Origin: an uncultured Granulosicoccus sp.
Lineage (GTDB): Bacteria > Pseudomonadota > Gammaproteobacteria > Granulosicoccales > Granulosicoccaceae
DNA: 61,493 nt
Direction of reading: 5' to 3'
NCBI GenBank assembly: GCA_937924505.1
Contig: CALDSR010000012.1
Location: 1-61,493, forward strand
This document shows positions 35,186 to 42,970 of this stretch, piece after piece. A model generated the notes under the pieces. It saw only the letters and a program-made list of their open reading frames with translations. It was not told the DNA's origin and ran no database searches. Position numbers and translations under genes: made by a program. How positions within the stretch are numbered: position 1 is the stretch's first letter; the number at the start of each line of letters is the position of its first letter.

Positions 35186-35599
35186 TTATTCTCCTCGCAA
35201 GGCGCGCATCAGACCGCTGACACGACTTTTCATGAATTGGAGACTCGCTTGATATCGAATACTGTTTTCAGCGAATCGTGCTTGCTCCTGATCTTTATCA
35301 ACCGTATTGCCGTCCAGGGAAGCTTGCTCCGGAACGCGATACATGATCGGGGCGTTCGTACCCAGGCGGCTACGCCCAAGATGCTGCGAATGCGTTTTGT
35401 GTAGCGATGAACTGCCGTTGATCGCGAGTCTTGACTGAACTTGCGGATTAACATCGCGCATCACTTCGGCAAACGCGATATCACGGGCCTTGAAGTGTGG
35501 CGTATCGCTATTCGCAATATTGTTGGCCAGCACTTTGGTGCGCATGGAGCGCAGCCTCAGTGCATCGCTGTGAACAGCTAAGTAATTATCGATATTCAT
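35186..35599 (-). CDS. flgB: Flagellar proximal rod protein FlgB
   Basis: 137 residues from the ATG at 35599, which gives the usual FlgB N terminus (MNIDNYLAVHSDALRLRSMRTKVLANNIANSDTPHFKARDI). An upstream GTG at 35638 would add 13 residues. FlgB is the first rod subunit and head of flgBCDEFGHIJKL. The 104-nt gap to the upstream lipoprotein gene holds GCCGATAG at 35638-35645 on the minus strand, like a sigma-28 -10 element but without a convincing -35. I saw no good -24/-12 element. Confidence 0.95.
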   Translation of the reverse strand: MNIDNYLAVHSDALRLRSMRTKVLANNIANSDTPHFKARDIAFAEVMRDVNPQVQSRLAINGSSSLHKTHSQHLGRSRLGTNAPIMYRVPEQASLDGNTVDKDQEQARFAENSIRYQASLQFMKSRVSGLMRALRGE

Positions 35600-35703
35600 A
35601 AAGGGCGTCGAGTCCAATGTTCGTGTGCCTGGGTTCACTATCGGCGTGTTGACTGAATCACAAAGGTAATCAGTAACGTGATACGGTTATACATTTTCGA
35701 GAG

Positions 35704-36849
35704 CTAGATGAGTGGTACGTTAAAAAACGTAGGGTTCCAGCGCGGTACCGGTGAATCTTCGTACAGAATGAGGTGTATCTCATTCAAGGAAAGCGGGCGG
35801 GTAGCTGTACGCGAAAAATTGACAGTGCCGGGTAAGGGAGATCCGGCTCTGGACAATTGGCTCACCTTGCCGAAACCCTGCTCGTTGCGCAGAGAATGGG
35901 TTCGGCCTTCAAAAACGCTGCCTTCATCCCCATAAGCGGTAGCGCCAGCATCCAATGCGACCTGAGTGTCGGCTAATACTTCGACGATAAAGTTTGCGAC
36001 CAAGGATCCGGAGGTGCTAAAGCCACCAGCTGACAGGAGGGTAATGGAAGATTGTTCATCGGGTAAAACCAATGTACAAGGCAATGTGAAAGCGCAGTTG
36101 ACATTGGCCAGTTGCTCGGAGCCTACCGGTAGGTTCATGAAAACGGCATCACGCAAATAACCGTTATCCAGAATCGAGATACCTGCGCCAGCCAAGGTCG
36201 TGCTCTCGGCTGCCATATCGTAGTCCAGCGCGCCAGTGATTGGAACGCCTGCAACCAGGCTTGATGGACTGATACCGTTGCCAAGGCCAAGTGATTGTGT
36301 GGTCACGGTATAGGCGACACCCTGAGCATCGGTTGCTCTGGGTGACGTGGAGAGACTCACCGAGGTGTCGTGCAAGGTGTCAACCCGGAACTGGACTGAC
36401 AAGCCACCCAATGACGCGATGTTATCCGCATTGGTGACAGTAACTGAAAAGCCTTCATCGTCGCTGATCCAGCGACAGGGGGTGGCGTTTTCACAGTCGA
36501 CGGGGGCTCCAGGAAGTCCAACGACAGAATCGTCTGGAACATCGGACAGGTTTATCAGAGAAGTTGCTGCAACTACGGCTTGAGATTCAAGTTCGTCGTC
36601 GAGTTGGGTCGTTGACGCGGGCGTCTGCGGGCTGGCAGTGCCTGCTTGTCCGGTCGAAGTAGAAGGTGTCAGTGGGTCTGTAGTTGTTTGTGGGCTGGCT
36701 TGACTCCCGGGTGTTACAGGTGATTGCTCGGTTGACAAAGCGTCTAGCGAATTTGCGGGGATTTCGCGAACGACTGTTTCGGTACAGGCACTGATAGACA
36801 GGAGTGTCAGGGATACCAAGCCGAAAATCAGGCGGTTGTTGTATTTCAT
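35704..36849 (-). CDS. Unrecognised lipoprotein with two tandem related domains
   Basis: 381 residues from the ATG at 36849, with AAGGAG 8 nt upstream. A lipoprotein signal ends LLSISACTE (Cys22), followed by a Pro/Thr/Ser-rich tether (about 40-85). Residues 117-242 and 250-381 look like diverged copies of one domain. Both begin with C-x4-P-C (Cys119/125, Cys252/258). Both contain LHDTSVSLS / LADTQVALD and then a Gly-rich turn, G-(V/S)-P-(I/L)-x-G, and end with (F/M)-x-N-(L/V)-P. The paired cysteines suggest a disulphide in each copy. I know no named family for it. It lies upstream of flgB in the same direction and divergent from flgA. Confidence 0.8.
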   Translation of the reverse strand: MKYNNRLIFGLVSLTLLSISACTETVVREIPANSLDALSTEQSPVTPGSQASPQTTTDPLTPSTSTGQAGTASPQTPASTTQLDDELESQAVVAATSLINLSDVPDDSVVGLPGAPVDCENATPCRWISDDEGFSVTVTNADNIASLGGLSVQFRVDTLHDTSVSLSTSPRATDAQGVAYTVTTQSLGLGNGISPSSLVAGVPITGALDYDMAAESTTLAGAGISILDNGYLRDAVFMNLPVGSEQLANVNCAFTLPCTLVLPDEQSSITLLSAGGFSTSGSLVANFIVEVLADTQVALDAGATAYGDEGSVFEGRTHSLRNEQGFGKVSQLSRAGSPLPGTVNFSRTATRPLSLNEIHLILYEDSPVPRWNPTFFNVPLI

Positions 36850-36913
36850 GGTCTTGCTCCTTGGGGAATGTTGGCCATTTGTCGACCGCTTCATGGAGAC
36901 ATGAAGCACTTCA

Positions 36914-36932
36914 CATGTAACTAACCGTTACG
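36914..36932. promoter_or_regulatory. Interrupted palindrome between the lipoprotein gene and flgA
   Basis: CATGTAAC at 36914-36921 and GTTACG at 36927-36932 form an inverted pair (5-bp arms GTAAC/GTTAC, with outer mismatches) around TAACC. The left half is identical to the left half-site of the perfect palindrome upstream of fliE. It lies in the divergent control region of flgA and the lipoprotein gene. The spacing differs from the fliE site, so common recognition is a hypothesis. Confidence 0.35.
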
Positions 36933-36963
36933 CACCAAGTAAGCTGCTCGTGAATCAGGCTGA

Positions 36964-36979
36964 TGGACTGAGATTTGCG
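36964..36979 (+). promoter_or_regulatory. Sigma-54-like element just upstream of flgA
   Basis: TGGACTGAGATTTGCG has GG at 36965-36966 and GC at 36977-36978 with the required 10 nt between. The predicted transcript start is near 36990, one base before the flgA ATG at 36991, so the mRNA would be leaderless. That makes it doubtful despite the good match. It may be chance. Confidence 0.25.
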
Positions 36980-36990
36980 GTAATCGGGTG

Positions 36991-37704
36991 ATGAAAAATA
37001 TATTTTTCCGACAGTTTTTTGCCTTTGGCTTTTGCCTTTTCGGCGTAAGCGCCGCTATTGCCGGGCAACAATCGGTCAAAGACATTGAAGCATCGACTGA
37101 GCGCTTTCTTCGAGACCAGGTGGGCTCGATTGGATCGGTTGAGGTTAAGTCCCTGGATAGTCGTTTGCGTTTACCGGCATGCGAGAATTCCCTCCACCAC
37201 GATTGGGCTAACGGTAGTGGGACAGTTGGGCGGGTAACCGTTTTGACGACTTGCGATTCGCCGCATCCATGGCGAGTCCATGTGCAGGCTCAATTGACCC
37301 AAGTGCAGAATGTTTGGGTTGTAAAACGTCCTGCACTTCGTGGTGATATCCTGACTAAAGAAATGGTGGAAACTGCAGAGGTTGAAATCGGAACACAGAA
37401 AAATCGTGTCGTTCAAAATGATTTTCCGATTGTCGATATTGATGCGATGCTCGGTTACGAGTTTGTGCGAAACACAAATTCTGGACGAGTACTGACTCAG
37501 AATATGTTCAAGCCTAACGACCTGATAACTAAAGGTGAGCGAGTGGTGCTTCGTTTTTCCTCGTCTGCTTTGAAGTTACAAACCTATGTTGTCGCTGTTA
37601 CAGGTGGTGCTCTTGGTGACCGAATACAAGTCAAGAATCCAAGCTCGGGAAAGATATTTGATGCGCGGGTGACAGATTTGGGAGTTGCCGAGGCTGTACA
37701 TTGA
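36991..37704 (+). CDS. flgA: Flagellar P-ring assembly chaperone FlgA
   Basis: 237 residues from the ATG at 36991 (a GTG directly before it is an alternative). FlgA is a periplasmic chaperone for FlgI. A signal peptide (FFRQFFAFGFCLFGVSAAIAGQQ) is followed by the SAF-type C-terminal domain with WVVKRPALRGDILTKEMVETAEVEIGTQ, NSGRVLTQNMFKPNDLITKGERVVLRF and the ending RIQVKNPSSGKIFDARVTDLGVAE, all typical. flgN follows at 37793; flgM, usually between them, is absent. Confidence 0.94.
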   Translation: MKNIFFRQFFAFGFCLFGVSAAIAGQQSVKDIEASTERFLRDQVGSIGSVEVKSLDSRLRLPACENSLHHDWANGSGTVGRVTVLTTCDSPHPWRVHVQAQLTQVQNVWVVKRPALRGDILTKEMVETAEVEIGTQKNRVVQNDFPIVDIDAMLGYEFVRNTNSGRVLTQNMFKPNDLITKGERVVLRFSSSALKLQTYVVAVTGGALGDRIQVKNPSSGKIFDARVTDLGVAEAVH

Positions 37705-37792
37705 TTTAATAGCATAAGCGACTGGAATATATATCCAGTAATCAAGTTCTTGAAGACCAGCGTTTTGATACGTTTCAAGGGGTAATATAATC

Positions 37793-38275
37793 ATGAGTAG
37801 AGGAATTTCTTCGCTACAGCCGCTCTCTACAGAGAAATCAGTGGCGGGTAGGCACCATGCCATCAACAAAGCGATTTCGATTGCTGAAAATTTACATGCT
37901 TTGTTGAAATCGGAGCATAAAATCATGAAATCACGAGATGAGGCATCTGTCAGATCTCTGGCAATTTCGAAACAACAGCTGTTGGTCGAACTTGAGTCTC
38001 TTGGAAGCGGAATTCAGAGTATTGCAAATGGGACTGAGGTAACTGATAAAGAGGAAGTATCGCTCAAGATGTCGAAACAAAGACTACGTGAGATCTTGCT
38101 ACAGTGTCAGCAAATTAATCGTGACAACCAGGCTATCGCGTCGGTTGAGATCAAGCAGTCGCGTGATGCGCTGGAATTGCTTCGATCATTGATGAATATG
38201 AATGATGTTGCCGTGTATGGAGAGGCGGGCGAAATGTCGGTTACCAGAGAGAAACGCCATCTCGGAAAATTTTGA
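37793..38275 (+). CDS. flgN: FlgN-like flagellar chaperone
   Basis: 160 residues, helical. FlgN is the cytoplasmic chaperone of FlgK and FlgL. The sequence has the family outline: LHALLKSEHKIMKSRDEASVRSLAISKQQLLVELESL in the first half and a C-terminal CQQINRDNQAIASVEIKQSRDALELLRSL helix, ending with a short loop containing YGEAG, as in FlgN. Position after flgA supports it. It is convergent with the regulator-like gene at 38304; a small hairpin (GATTG/CAATC, 38280-38291) followed by T-rich sequence lies at the junction. Confidence 0.8.
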   Translation: MSRGISSLQPLSTEKSVAGRHHAINKAISIAENLHALLKSEHKIMKSRDEASVRSLAISKQQLLVELESLGSGIQSIANGTEVTDKEEVSLKMSKQRLREILLQCQQINRDNQAIASVEIKQSRDALELLRSLMNMNDVAVYGEAGEMSVTREKRHLGKF

Positions 38276-38303
38276 GATCGATTGGTCAATCAGATGTCTT
38301 TTA

Positions 38304-39314
38304 TTATTTTTGTGTGGGGCCTGTCTTTTCTTGTGAGAGGCCTTGGTAATCATTGCTTAGCGGCCCATTGGCATGCGCCAGGCTGTTTGCGTAATTTTCG
38401 ATCGCGTGGATATCGCTAAGTCTGTATGTTGGGTTCGTGTTCAGGTTGAATGACTTGCTATCGACGATTCTGCCGGTTTTCGCTTGAATTAGCTGAACAT
38501 CTACTTGCGTGTGTTCGCCCATGCCATCCGGCGCGACCGTTTCCATACTGCTTAACAAGAGCTGGTAGTCATCAGCGCTTAGATCAGCACGATCCTTTGA
38601 CGGCAATACACGTTTTACCTCCACTGCTCCGGTCTCTATCATCATGCTACTGATTGAGTTGGACAAATGGTTTACCAAGGATCGCTCGCTGGACATCGTG
38701 TTCATATAGACAACTGGTGCGGTCAGCTGAGTATTTTGATCATGAGCGATTAATAGAGTGGCCAGCACGATGCCTGTGCCAATCGCTACAAATTTGCGCC
38801 ATTTGTAGTTCCGAGCCATCGGAGTTCCAGGCTGAGCCGTACTATCGACACTGGGGGTGGGTATATGCTGATCGCTGGAGTTACCGACGGGATGATCTGA
38901 GCCCGCACTTTGGTTTTCGATTGTCATGGTATAGCTTGCCGTCTGTTCGGCTCCCGAAGCAACCGCTGGAATCTCTGGTTCAGGCAAGATGAAGTGAGGG
39001 ATGTAGGATCCGGGTTTAAGTTGAATTGTCAGGCTGGGGTGTCTGTTTTCTGCGTAATACGCATCCAGAGAGTCCCTTAGTCTTTTGGCAAGGACTCTCA
39101 CTGATGGGTCACGCTGGGGGTCGAAAGAATCGGGTTTCCCCAAACCATCGATTGCAATGGTGTACGCTTTTATTCTCGATGAATTTCCCTTGAGTGTTTC
39201 TTCAACAACATACGAAAGAAATGCTGACATTTGTGGTGATGCAGAAAACTTCTTGCTTGATAGTATTCCCTGCAACGCGTCAGTGACGGATTCAGGCTCT
39301 ATAGGTTTGTTCAT
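38304..39314 (-). CDS. Probable membrane-tethered DNA-binding protein
   Basis: 336 residues from the ATG at 39314. Residues 8-110 match the N-terminal module seen in many proteobacterial proteins fused to adenylate cyclase, TPR or TolB-like domains: LSSKKFSASPQMSAFLSYVVEETLKG, then AYTIAIDGLG, then SFDPQRDPSVRVLAKRLRDSLDAYY (63-87), then LKPGSYIPHF. This module is thought to be a winged-helix type. A Ser/Pro-rich linker leads to a membrane helix (about 173-191) and a periplasmic domain of about 145 residues that I do not recognise (SLVNHLSNSISSMMIETGAVEVKRVL...). The ToxR-like layout suggests a sensor-regulator. Target unknown. Confidence 0.7.
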   Translation of the reverse strand: MNKPIEPESVTDALQGILSSKKFSASPQMSAFLSYVVEETLKGNSSRIKAYTIAIDGLGKPDSFDPQRDPSVRVLAKRLRDSLDAYYAENRHPSLTIQLKPGSYIPHFILPEPEIPAVASGAEQTASYTMTIENQSAGSDHPVGNSSDQHIPTPSVDSTAQPGTPMARNYKWRKFVAIGTGIVLATLLIAHDQNTQLTAPVVYMNTMSSERSLVNHLSNSISSMMIETGAVEVKRVLPSKDRADLSADDYQLLLSSMETVAPDGMGEHTQVDVQLIQAKTGRIVDSKSFNLNTNPTYRLSDIHAIENYANSLAHANGPLSNDYQGLSQEKTGPTQK

Positions 39315-39704
39315 TTTAATATCTCTTTTTGCGGTTTTGTCTGAGTGCCAGAGAACCGTTGAATATTTATCAATGCAATATCGAGTCGTGATAGGCACGT
39401 AATATTACTGTTTCAGCGAGCTTTCCCTGGTTGCCAGGTGCCGGCCGTTGAAGATATGCACTTGATATTCAGAAACCATGCGCCTTGTCCGTTAGATTTA
39501 TCGATAGCTCACGAAACTGTTATCTGGCGAAAGGGTTACGTTATTTCTTGATGATAAGGCTTTGTGATTATGCGATTACAACCGAAGTTGGCTCCTTCAT
39601 AAGGCTAACGGTAAGTAACGTATTCACTTTTCAGAACTGTGAACTCAAGCCGTCATAGATAAAGCGAAGGGAATGAGCTCTTCGAATACAAGGACCCAGA
39701 CGTT
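39315..39704. other. Intergenic region between the tethered regulator and csrA
   Basis: 390 nt without a gene. It is AT-rich compared with its neighbours and holds the divergent promoters of the regulator-like gene and csrA. A short hairpin, CCTGG-TTG-CCAGG, lies at about 39429-39441. GGGTTACGTTA and GGCTAACGGTAAGTAACG contain TAAC/GTTA half-sites loosely like the fliE palindrome. No clear sigma-54, sigma-28 or strong sigma-70 element was found. Confidence 0.5.
39686..39695 (+). promoter_or_regulatory. CsrA-type motif over the csrA ribosome-binding site
   Basis: ATACAAGGAC closely matches the E. coli CsrA consensus RUACARGGAUGU and includes the likely Shine-Dalgarno AAGGA, 10 nt before the csrA ATG at 39705. 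Autoregulation through such a site is known for E. coli csrA. Inferred from sequence only. Confidence 0.45.
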
Positions 39705-39914
39705 ATGCTTATCTTGACCCGTAGAGTAGAAGAAAGAATATTTATTGGAGACGAAATCGTTCTCAGTGTTCTTGAGATTGAAGGGACGCGAGTAAAATTA
39801 GGTTTGGAAGCTCCCAAGAATATCGCGATCCTTCGCGAGGAAATACATAAGACGTATGCGGGCGATGCGTTGAATGATCCGGTTTACGAGCCCAAGAAAA
39901 ATAATGCTGCCTGA
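39705..39914 (+). CDS. csrA: Carbon storage regulator CsrA
   Basis: 69 residues. CsrA is a small dimeric RNA-binding protein that controls translation of target mRNAs, often motility and biofilm genes. MLILTRRVEERIFIGDEIVLSVLEIEGTRVKLGLEAP matches the family throughout, including the conserved N-terminal strand with Arg6/Arg7 and the VKLGLEAPKNI core with its RNA-contacting residues; the tail IHKTYAGDALNDPVYEPKKNNAA is of usual type. Fourteen nt separate it from the ATPase gene downstream. Confidence 0.96.
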   Translation: MLILTRRVEERIFIGDEIVLSVLEIEGTRVKLGLEAPKNIAILREEIHKTYAGDALNDPVYEPKKNNAA

Positions 39915-39928
39915 TCGATACAGCTCTA

Positions 39929-41896
39929 ATGATTGACAACTCCAGCCATAAAGTGCCCGTCACGGAGCTTCTGTCACCAGACGAGGCTCCCTGTAGTCGT
40001 TGGCGTAACCTTACTTCTGCGAATATTCGTGATCAGATTGGCGAGATGCTGATTCGCGAAGGACGAGTCAGTCGAGATACCGTCGACAGAGGGAATCGCA
40101 TTCAAGACAAAATTGGCGATGAAGGCACTTTATTTACGGTGCTCGCCAAAATGAACCAGATTACGGAAGATGACTTTCTGGATACTGTTCGGAAAAGTCA
40201 GCCGGACCTTCCGATAGGCGCTTTGTTGGTAGAGCTCGGCATCATTACCAAAACCCAGTTACGGCAGGCCTTGCGGTTACAAGAACAGGACAATTACCAG
40301 GAAAAAATCGGTGATCTGCTTATTAGCCGAAGAATGCTGAAGGAGCGAGAGTTCGTAAAAGTGCTGGCGAGCCAACTAGGTTTTAGATTTATGGAGCCTG
40401 AGGTTGGTGACTGTGACAAGGAGCTCTTGAGTAGTGTCGTTCTGAATGTGTGCCAAAAGATGGAGTTTTTACCGATCAGTTATGAGGCGGACAACACTGT
40501 CGTTGTGTTTTCAGATCCGATGGATCAGGAAGCTCGTACTGAGGCGGCCAGAATGGTGGGTACAGGGATCATACCTGTCATGGCGACCAAATCTTCGATC
40601 CTGCAAGCCTTAAGCTCTTTGCAGCGTTCTCGTGAACGAAGTTCATCATCAAATGATGAGGGTGATGAGTTCAACGCCGCATCGATGCTGGCCGATCAAA
40701 TATTACAGGCGGCCTTGGCGGTCAAGGCTAGTGATATTCATATTGAACCTCTTCATGATCGGGTGCGTGTTCGATTCCGTGTCGATGGTATTCTGCGTGA
40801 AAATAGTGAATTCGCCCAAGACGAGCTAGCTGCACTGGTTTCGCGATTAAAAATTATGGCCGACGCTGATATTGTCGAACGACGGCGACATCAGGATGGC
40901 CGAATTGCTTTTGAAGATCCAACAACCGGGGCTATTTCAGACCTTAGAGCTTCGTTCTATGTCACAGTTCATGGCGAATGTGTTGTGCTACGAGTATTGA
41001 ATCAAAGTAGCAAGATCATGGAGCTTGACGAGATCGGGATGTGTCAACCGATGTTGCAACGGTTCAAGCAGCAAGGCCTGGATTCACCGACTGGAGTCTT
41101 GATCGTAACCGGGCCAACTGGTTCTGGAAAAACCAACACGCTTTACAGTTGCGTGCAACATTTGAATAACGAGACTACCAGCATTATCACAGCTGAAGAT
41201 CCGGTGGAATTTCTGGTTGATGGCATCTCGCAGTGTGCTATCAATATGAAAATTGGTCGAACATTTGATGAATCGCTGAAGCATATTGTTCGGCAAGATC
41301 CAGATGTAATAGTCCTGGGGGAGATTCGCGATACTTCATCGGCGGAGAGTGCCATTCAAGCGGCATTGACGGGACACAAGGTGCTGACCACTTTTCATAC
41401 AGAAGATAGCATTGGAGGTCTGCTTCGATTGATGAACATGAATATCGAAGCCTTCCTGATTTCATCAACAGTCGTGTGCGTGGTAGCCCAGCGGCTGTTG
41501 AGACGAATTTGTAAAAACTGCAGCAAACCCATTGAGGCTGATCCTCAAGAATTACAATTGTTAGGTACGTCCAGTACGGAAGTGCAGGGCGCTGATTTTA
41601 AAGTGGGTGACGGTTGCTCGGAGTGTCATTTTACTGGTTTTAAAGGACGTATAGCGGTATTTGAAATACTCGTGCTTTCAGAAGCGGTGAAAGAAGCCAT
41701 CTTACAAAGAAAAACATCAGAACAAATAAGACGGATCAGCGTAGAAAGTGCTGGTCTGGTAACACTGTTGGAGGACGGTTTGGTAAAAGCGGCAGCCGGT
41801 GAAACCACATTAGGTGAACTTCGACGAACGCTTCCTAGATTACGTAAACCAAGAAGTCTTCAAGAATTACGTCGGTTAACAGGACTAATAAAATGA
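39929..41896 (+). CDS. GspE/PilB-type secretion ATPase, no pilus genes nearby
   Basis: 655 residues. This is a hexameric AAA-like motor of the type II secretion/type IV pilus family. Residues 30-170 hold tandem MshEN-type modules (IGEMLIREGRVSRDTVDRGN, IGALLVELGIITKTQLRQAL, IGDLLISRRMLKEREFVKVLASQLG), which in relatives bind cyclic-di-GMP. Walker A is GPTGSGKT (395-402), the Asp/His boxes read AEDPVEF and TFHTEDS, and a zinc tetracysteine is CKNC (528-531) with CSEC (563-566). It is neither clearly PilB nor GspE, and no pseudopilin or platform-protein gene is near. The stop overlaps the HDOD gene by 4 nt. Confidence 0.88.
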   Translation: MIDNSSHKVPVTELLSPDEAPCSRWRNLTSANIRDQIGEMLIREGRVSRDTVDRGNRIQDKIGDEGTLFTVLAKMNQITEDDFLDTVRKSQPDLPIGALLVELGIITKTQLRQALRLQEQDNYQEKIGDLLISRRMLKEREFVKVLASQLGFRFMEPEVGDCDKELLSSVVLNVCQKMEFLPISYEADNTVVVFSDPMDQEARTEAARMVGTGIIPVMATKSSILQALSSLQRSRERSSSSNDEGDEFNAASMLADQILQAALAVKASDIHIEPLHDRVRVRFRVDGILRENSEFAQDELAALVSRLKIMADADIVERRRHQDGRIAFEDPTTGAISDLRASFYVTVHGECVVLRVLNQSSKIMELDEIGMCQPMLQRFKQQGLDSPTGVLIVTGPTGSGKTNTLYSCVQHLNNETTSIITAEDPVEFLVDGISQCAINMKIGRTFDESLKHIVRQDPDVIVLGEIRDTSSAESAIQAALTGHKVLTTFHTEDSIGGLLRLMNMNIEAFLISSTVVCVVAQRLLRRICKNCSKPIEADPQELQLLGTSSTEVQGADFKVGDGCSECHFTGFKGRIAVFEILVLSEAVKEAILQRKTSEQIRRISVESAGLVTLLEDGLVKAAAGETTLGELRRTLPRLRKPRSLQELRRLTGLIK

Positions 41897-42741
41897 ATAA
41901 TCAAGAGTCTCTCGTATCACTGATTAATCAGAAGCTGGAGTCTGCTGATCTTGAGCTGCCGGTATTTGACGATATCGCGGTTAGACTGCACAAAGGTGTG
42001 CGTGAGAATACACTGGACGCTGAGGAAATGTGTTCTCTACTTGAGGAGGATCCTGCGCTTGTCTCCGAAGTGCTACGAATGTCCAACTCAAGTTTTTTTT
42101 CGGGGCTGACTGAGATAAGGAGCTTGAAAGATGCAGCGGTAAGACTGGGTACCAAGCAAGTCGCGGCAATCGTTTTTTCTGTTAGTCAGAAGCGCCTGTA
42201 TAGTCAGTCCAAGGGCATGTTTAAAGGCCGCTTGCTTGAGTTATGGCAGCATGCGAACGCGGTATCGTCAGGTGCGCGTTGGGTCGCTAACACCATCGGT
42301 TATCGAGCCATTGCCGATGAGGCGTTTATCGCCGGATTGCTTCATGATGTTGGAAAGCTGTCTTTGCTGAGTATTATCGAAGACCTGATTGCAAGTAAAG
42401 AACTATCGCTCTCGGATGAAATTATTGACATGACGCTCAACGAGCTCTATTGCGAACATGGTGCGAAACTACTGGAGATCTGGAATCTCCCGGAATTCTT
42501 CCAGGAGGTGGTTCTGCATCAGGCTGACGAGGAGTACGACGATGCGAATATCGTTTTGGGCATTGTCCGACTCGTTAATATGGCTTGCATACTCGAAGGC
42601 GTTGCGGATGTGAAGGACACTGATGGTTTGATACTGGAAACGGCGCCCGAGGTTCAAACGCTTGGTCTCAGTGAAATCGATATTGCCGAGCTCCGTATAA
42701 TGCTTGAAGACTTCAAGGCGGATCAGCAGCAGGCAGCGTGA
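41893..42741 (+). CDS. HDOD-domain signalling protein
   Basis: 282 residues, ATG overlapping the ATPase stop. The HDOD domain spans about residues 15-215: LPVFDDIAVRLHKGVRENTLDAEEMCSLLEEDPALVSEVLRMSNSS, LKDAAVRLGTKQVAAIVFSV, and ADEAFIAGLLHDVGKLSLL. The HD pair in LLHDVGK is present, but the later HD-type metal ligands are not all evident, so hydrolase activity is uncertain. HDOD proteins act in motility, chemotaxis and cyclic-di-GMP pathways in gammaproteobacteria. Coupling to the ATPase gene suggests a shared process. Confidence 0.88.
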   Translation: MNNQESLVSLINQKLESADLELPVFDDIAVRLHKGVRENTLDAEEMCSLLEEDPALVSEVLRMSNSSFFSGLTEIRSLKDAAVRLGTKQVAAIVFSVSQKRLYSQSKGMFKGRLLELWQHANAVSSGARWVANTIGYRAIADEAFIAGLLHDVGKLSLLSIIEDLIASKELSLSDEIIDMTLNELYCEHGAKLLEIWNLPEFFQEVVLHQADEEYDDANIVLGIVRLVNMACILEGVADVKDTDGLILETAPEVQTLGLSEIDIAELRIMLEDFKADQQQAA

Positions 42742-42970
42742 TCGCGACCTTGTTGGATGGATCGGGTCTGGAATTGCGTTGTTTATACTGGAACACTCGA
42801 ACTGACCGAGCAGCACGTTTTTCTGTACAAAAGGGGCCTGCGGGAATCTTGCTGCGAAGTTCGGGCTGTTTGACGCCTATCTATTGACTTCGCATTACCC
42901 GAAAGGGACTTAGAAGCAGTATCATTGCTAAGCTTGACCCGGTCCAGTCCAAACCCCTAGAGCTCAAGGC

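Noticed and set aside
35638..35645. GCCGATAG upstream of flgB as a sigma-28 promoter
   Set aside because: Only the -10 half matches; no TAAA-like -35 at the right distance, and flgB is not normally a FliA target.
36859..36874. GG-N10-GC pair upstream of the lipoprotein gene on the minus strand (CGGTCGACAAATGGCC)
   Set aside because: Spacing fits sigma-54 but the -12 half reads TGGC instead of TTGC and the -24 half is poor.
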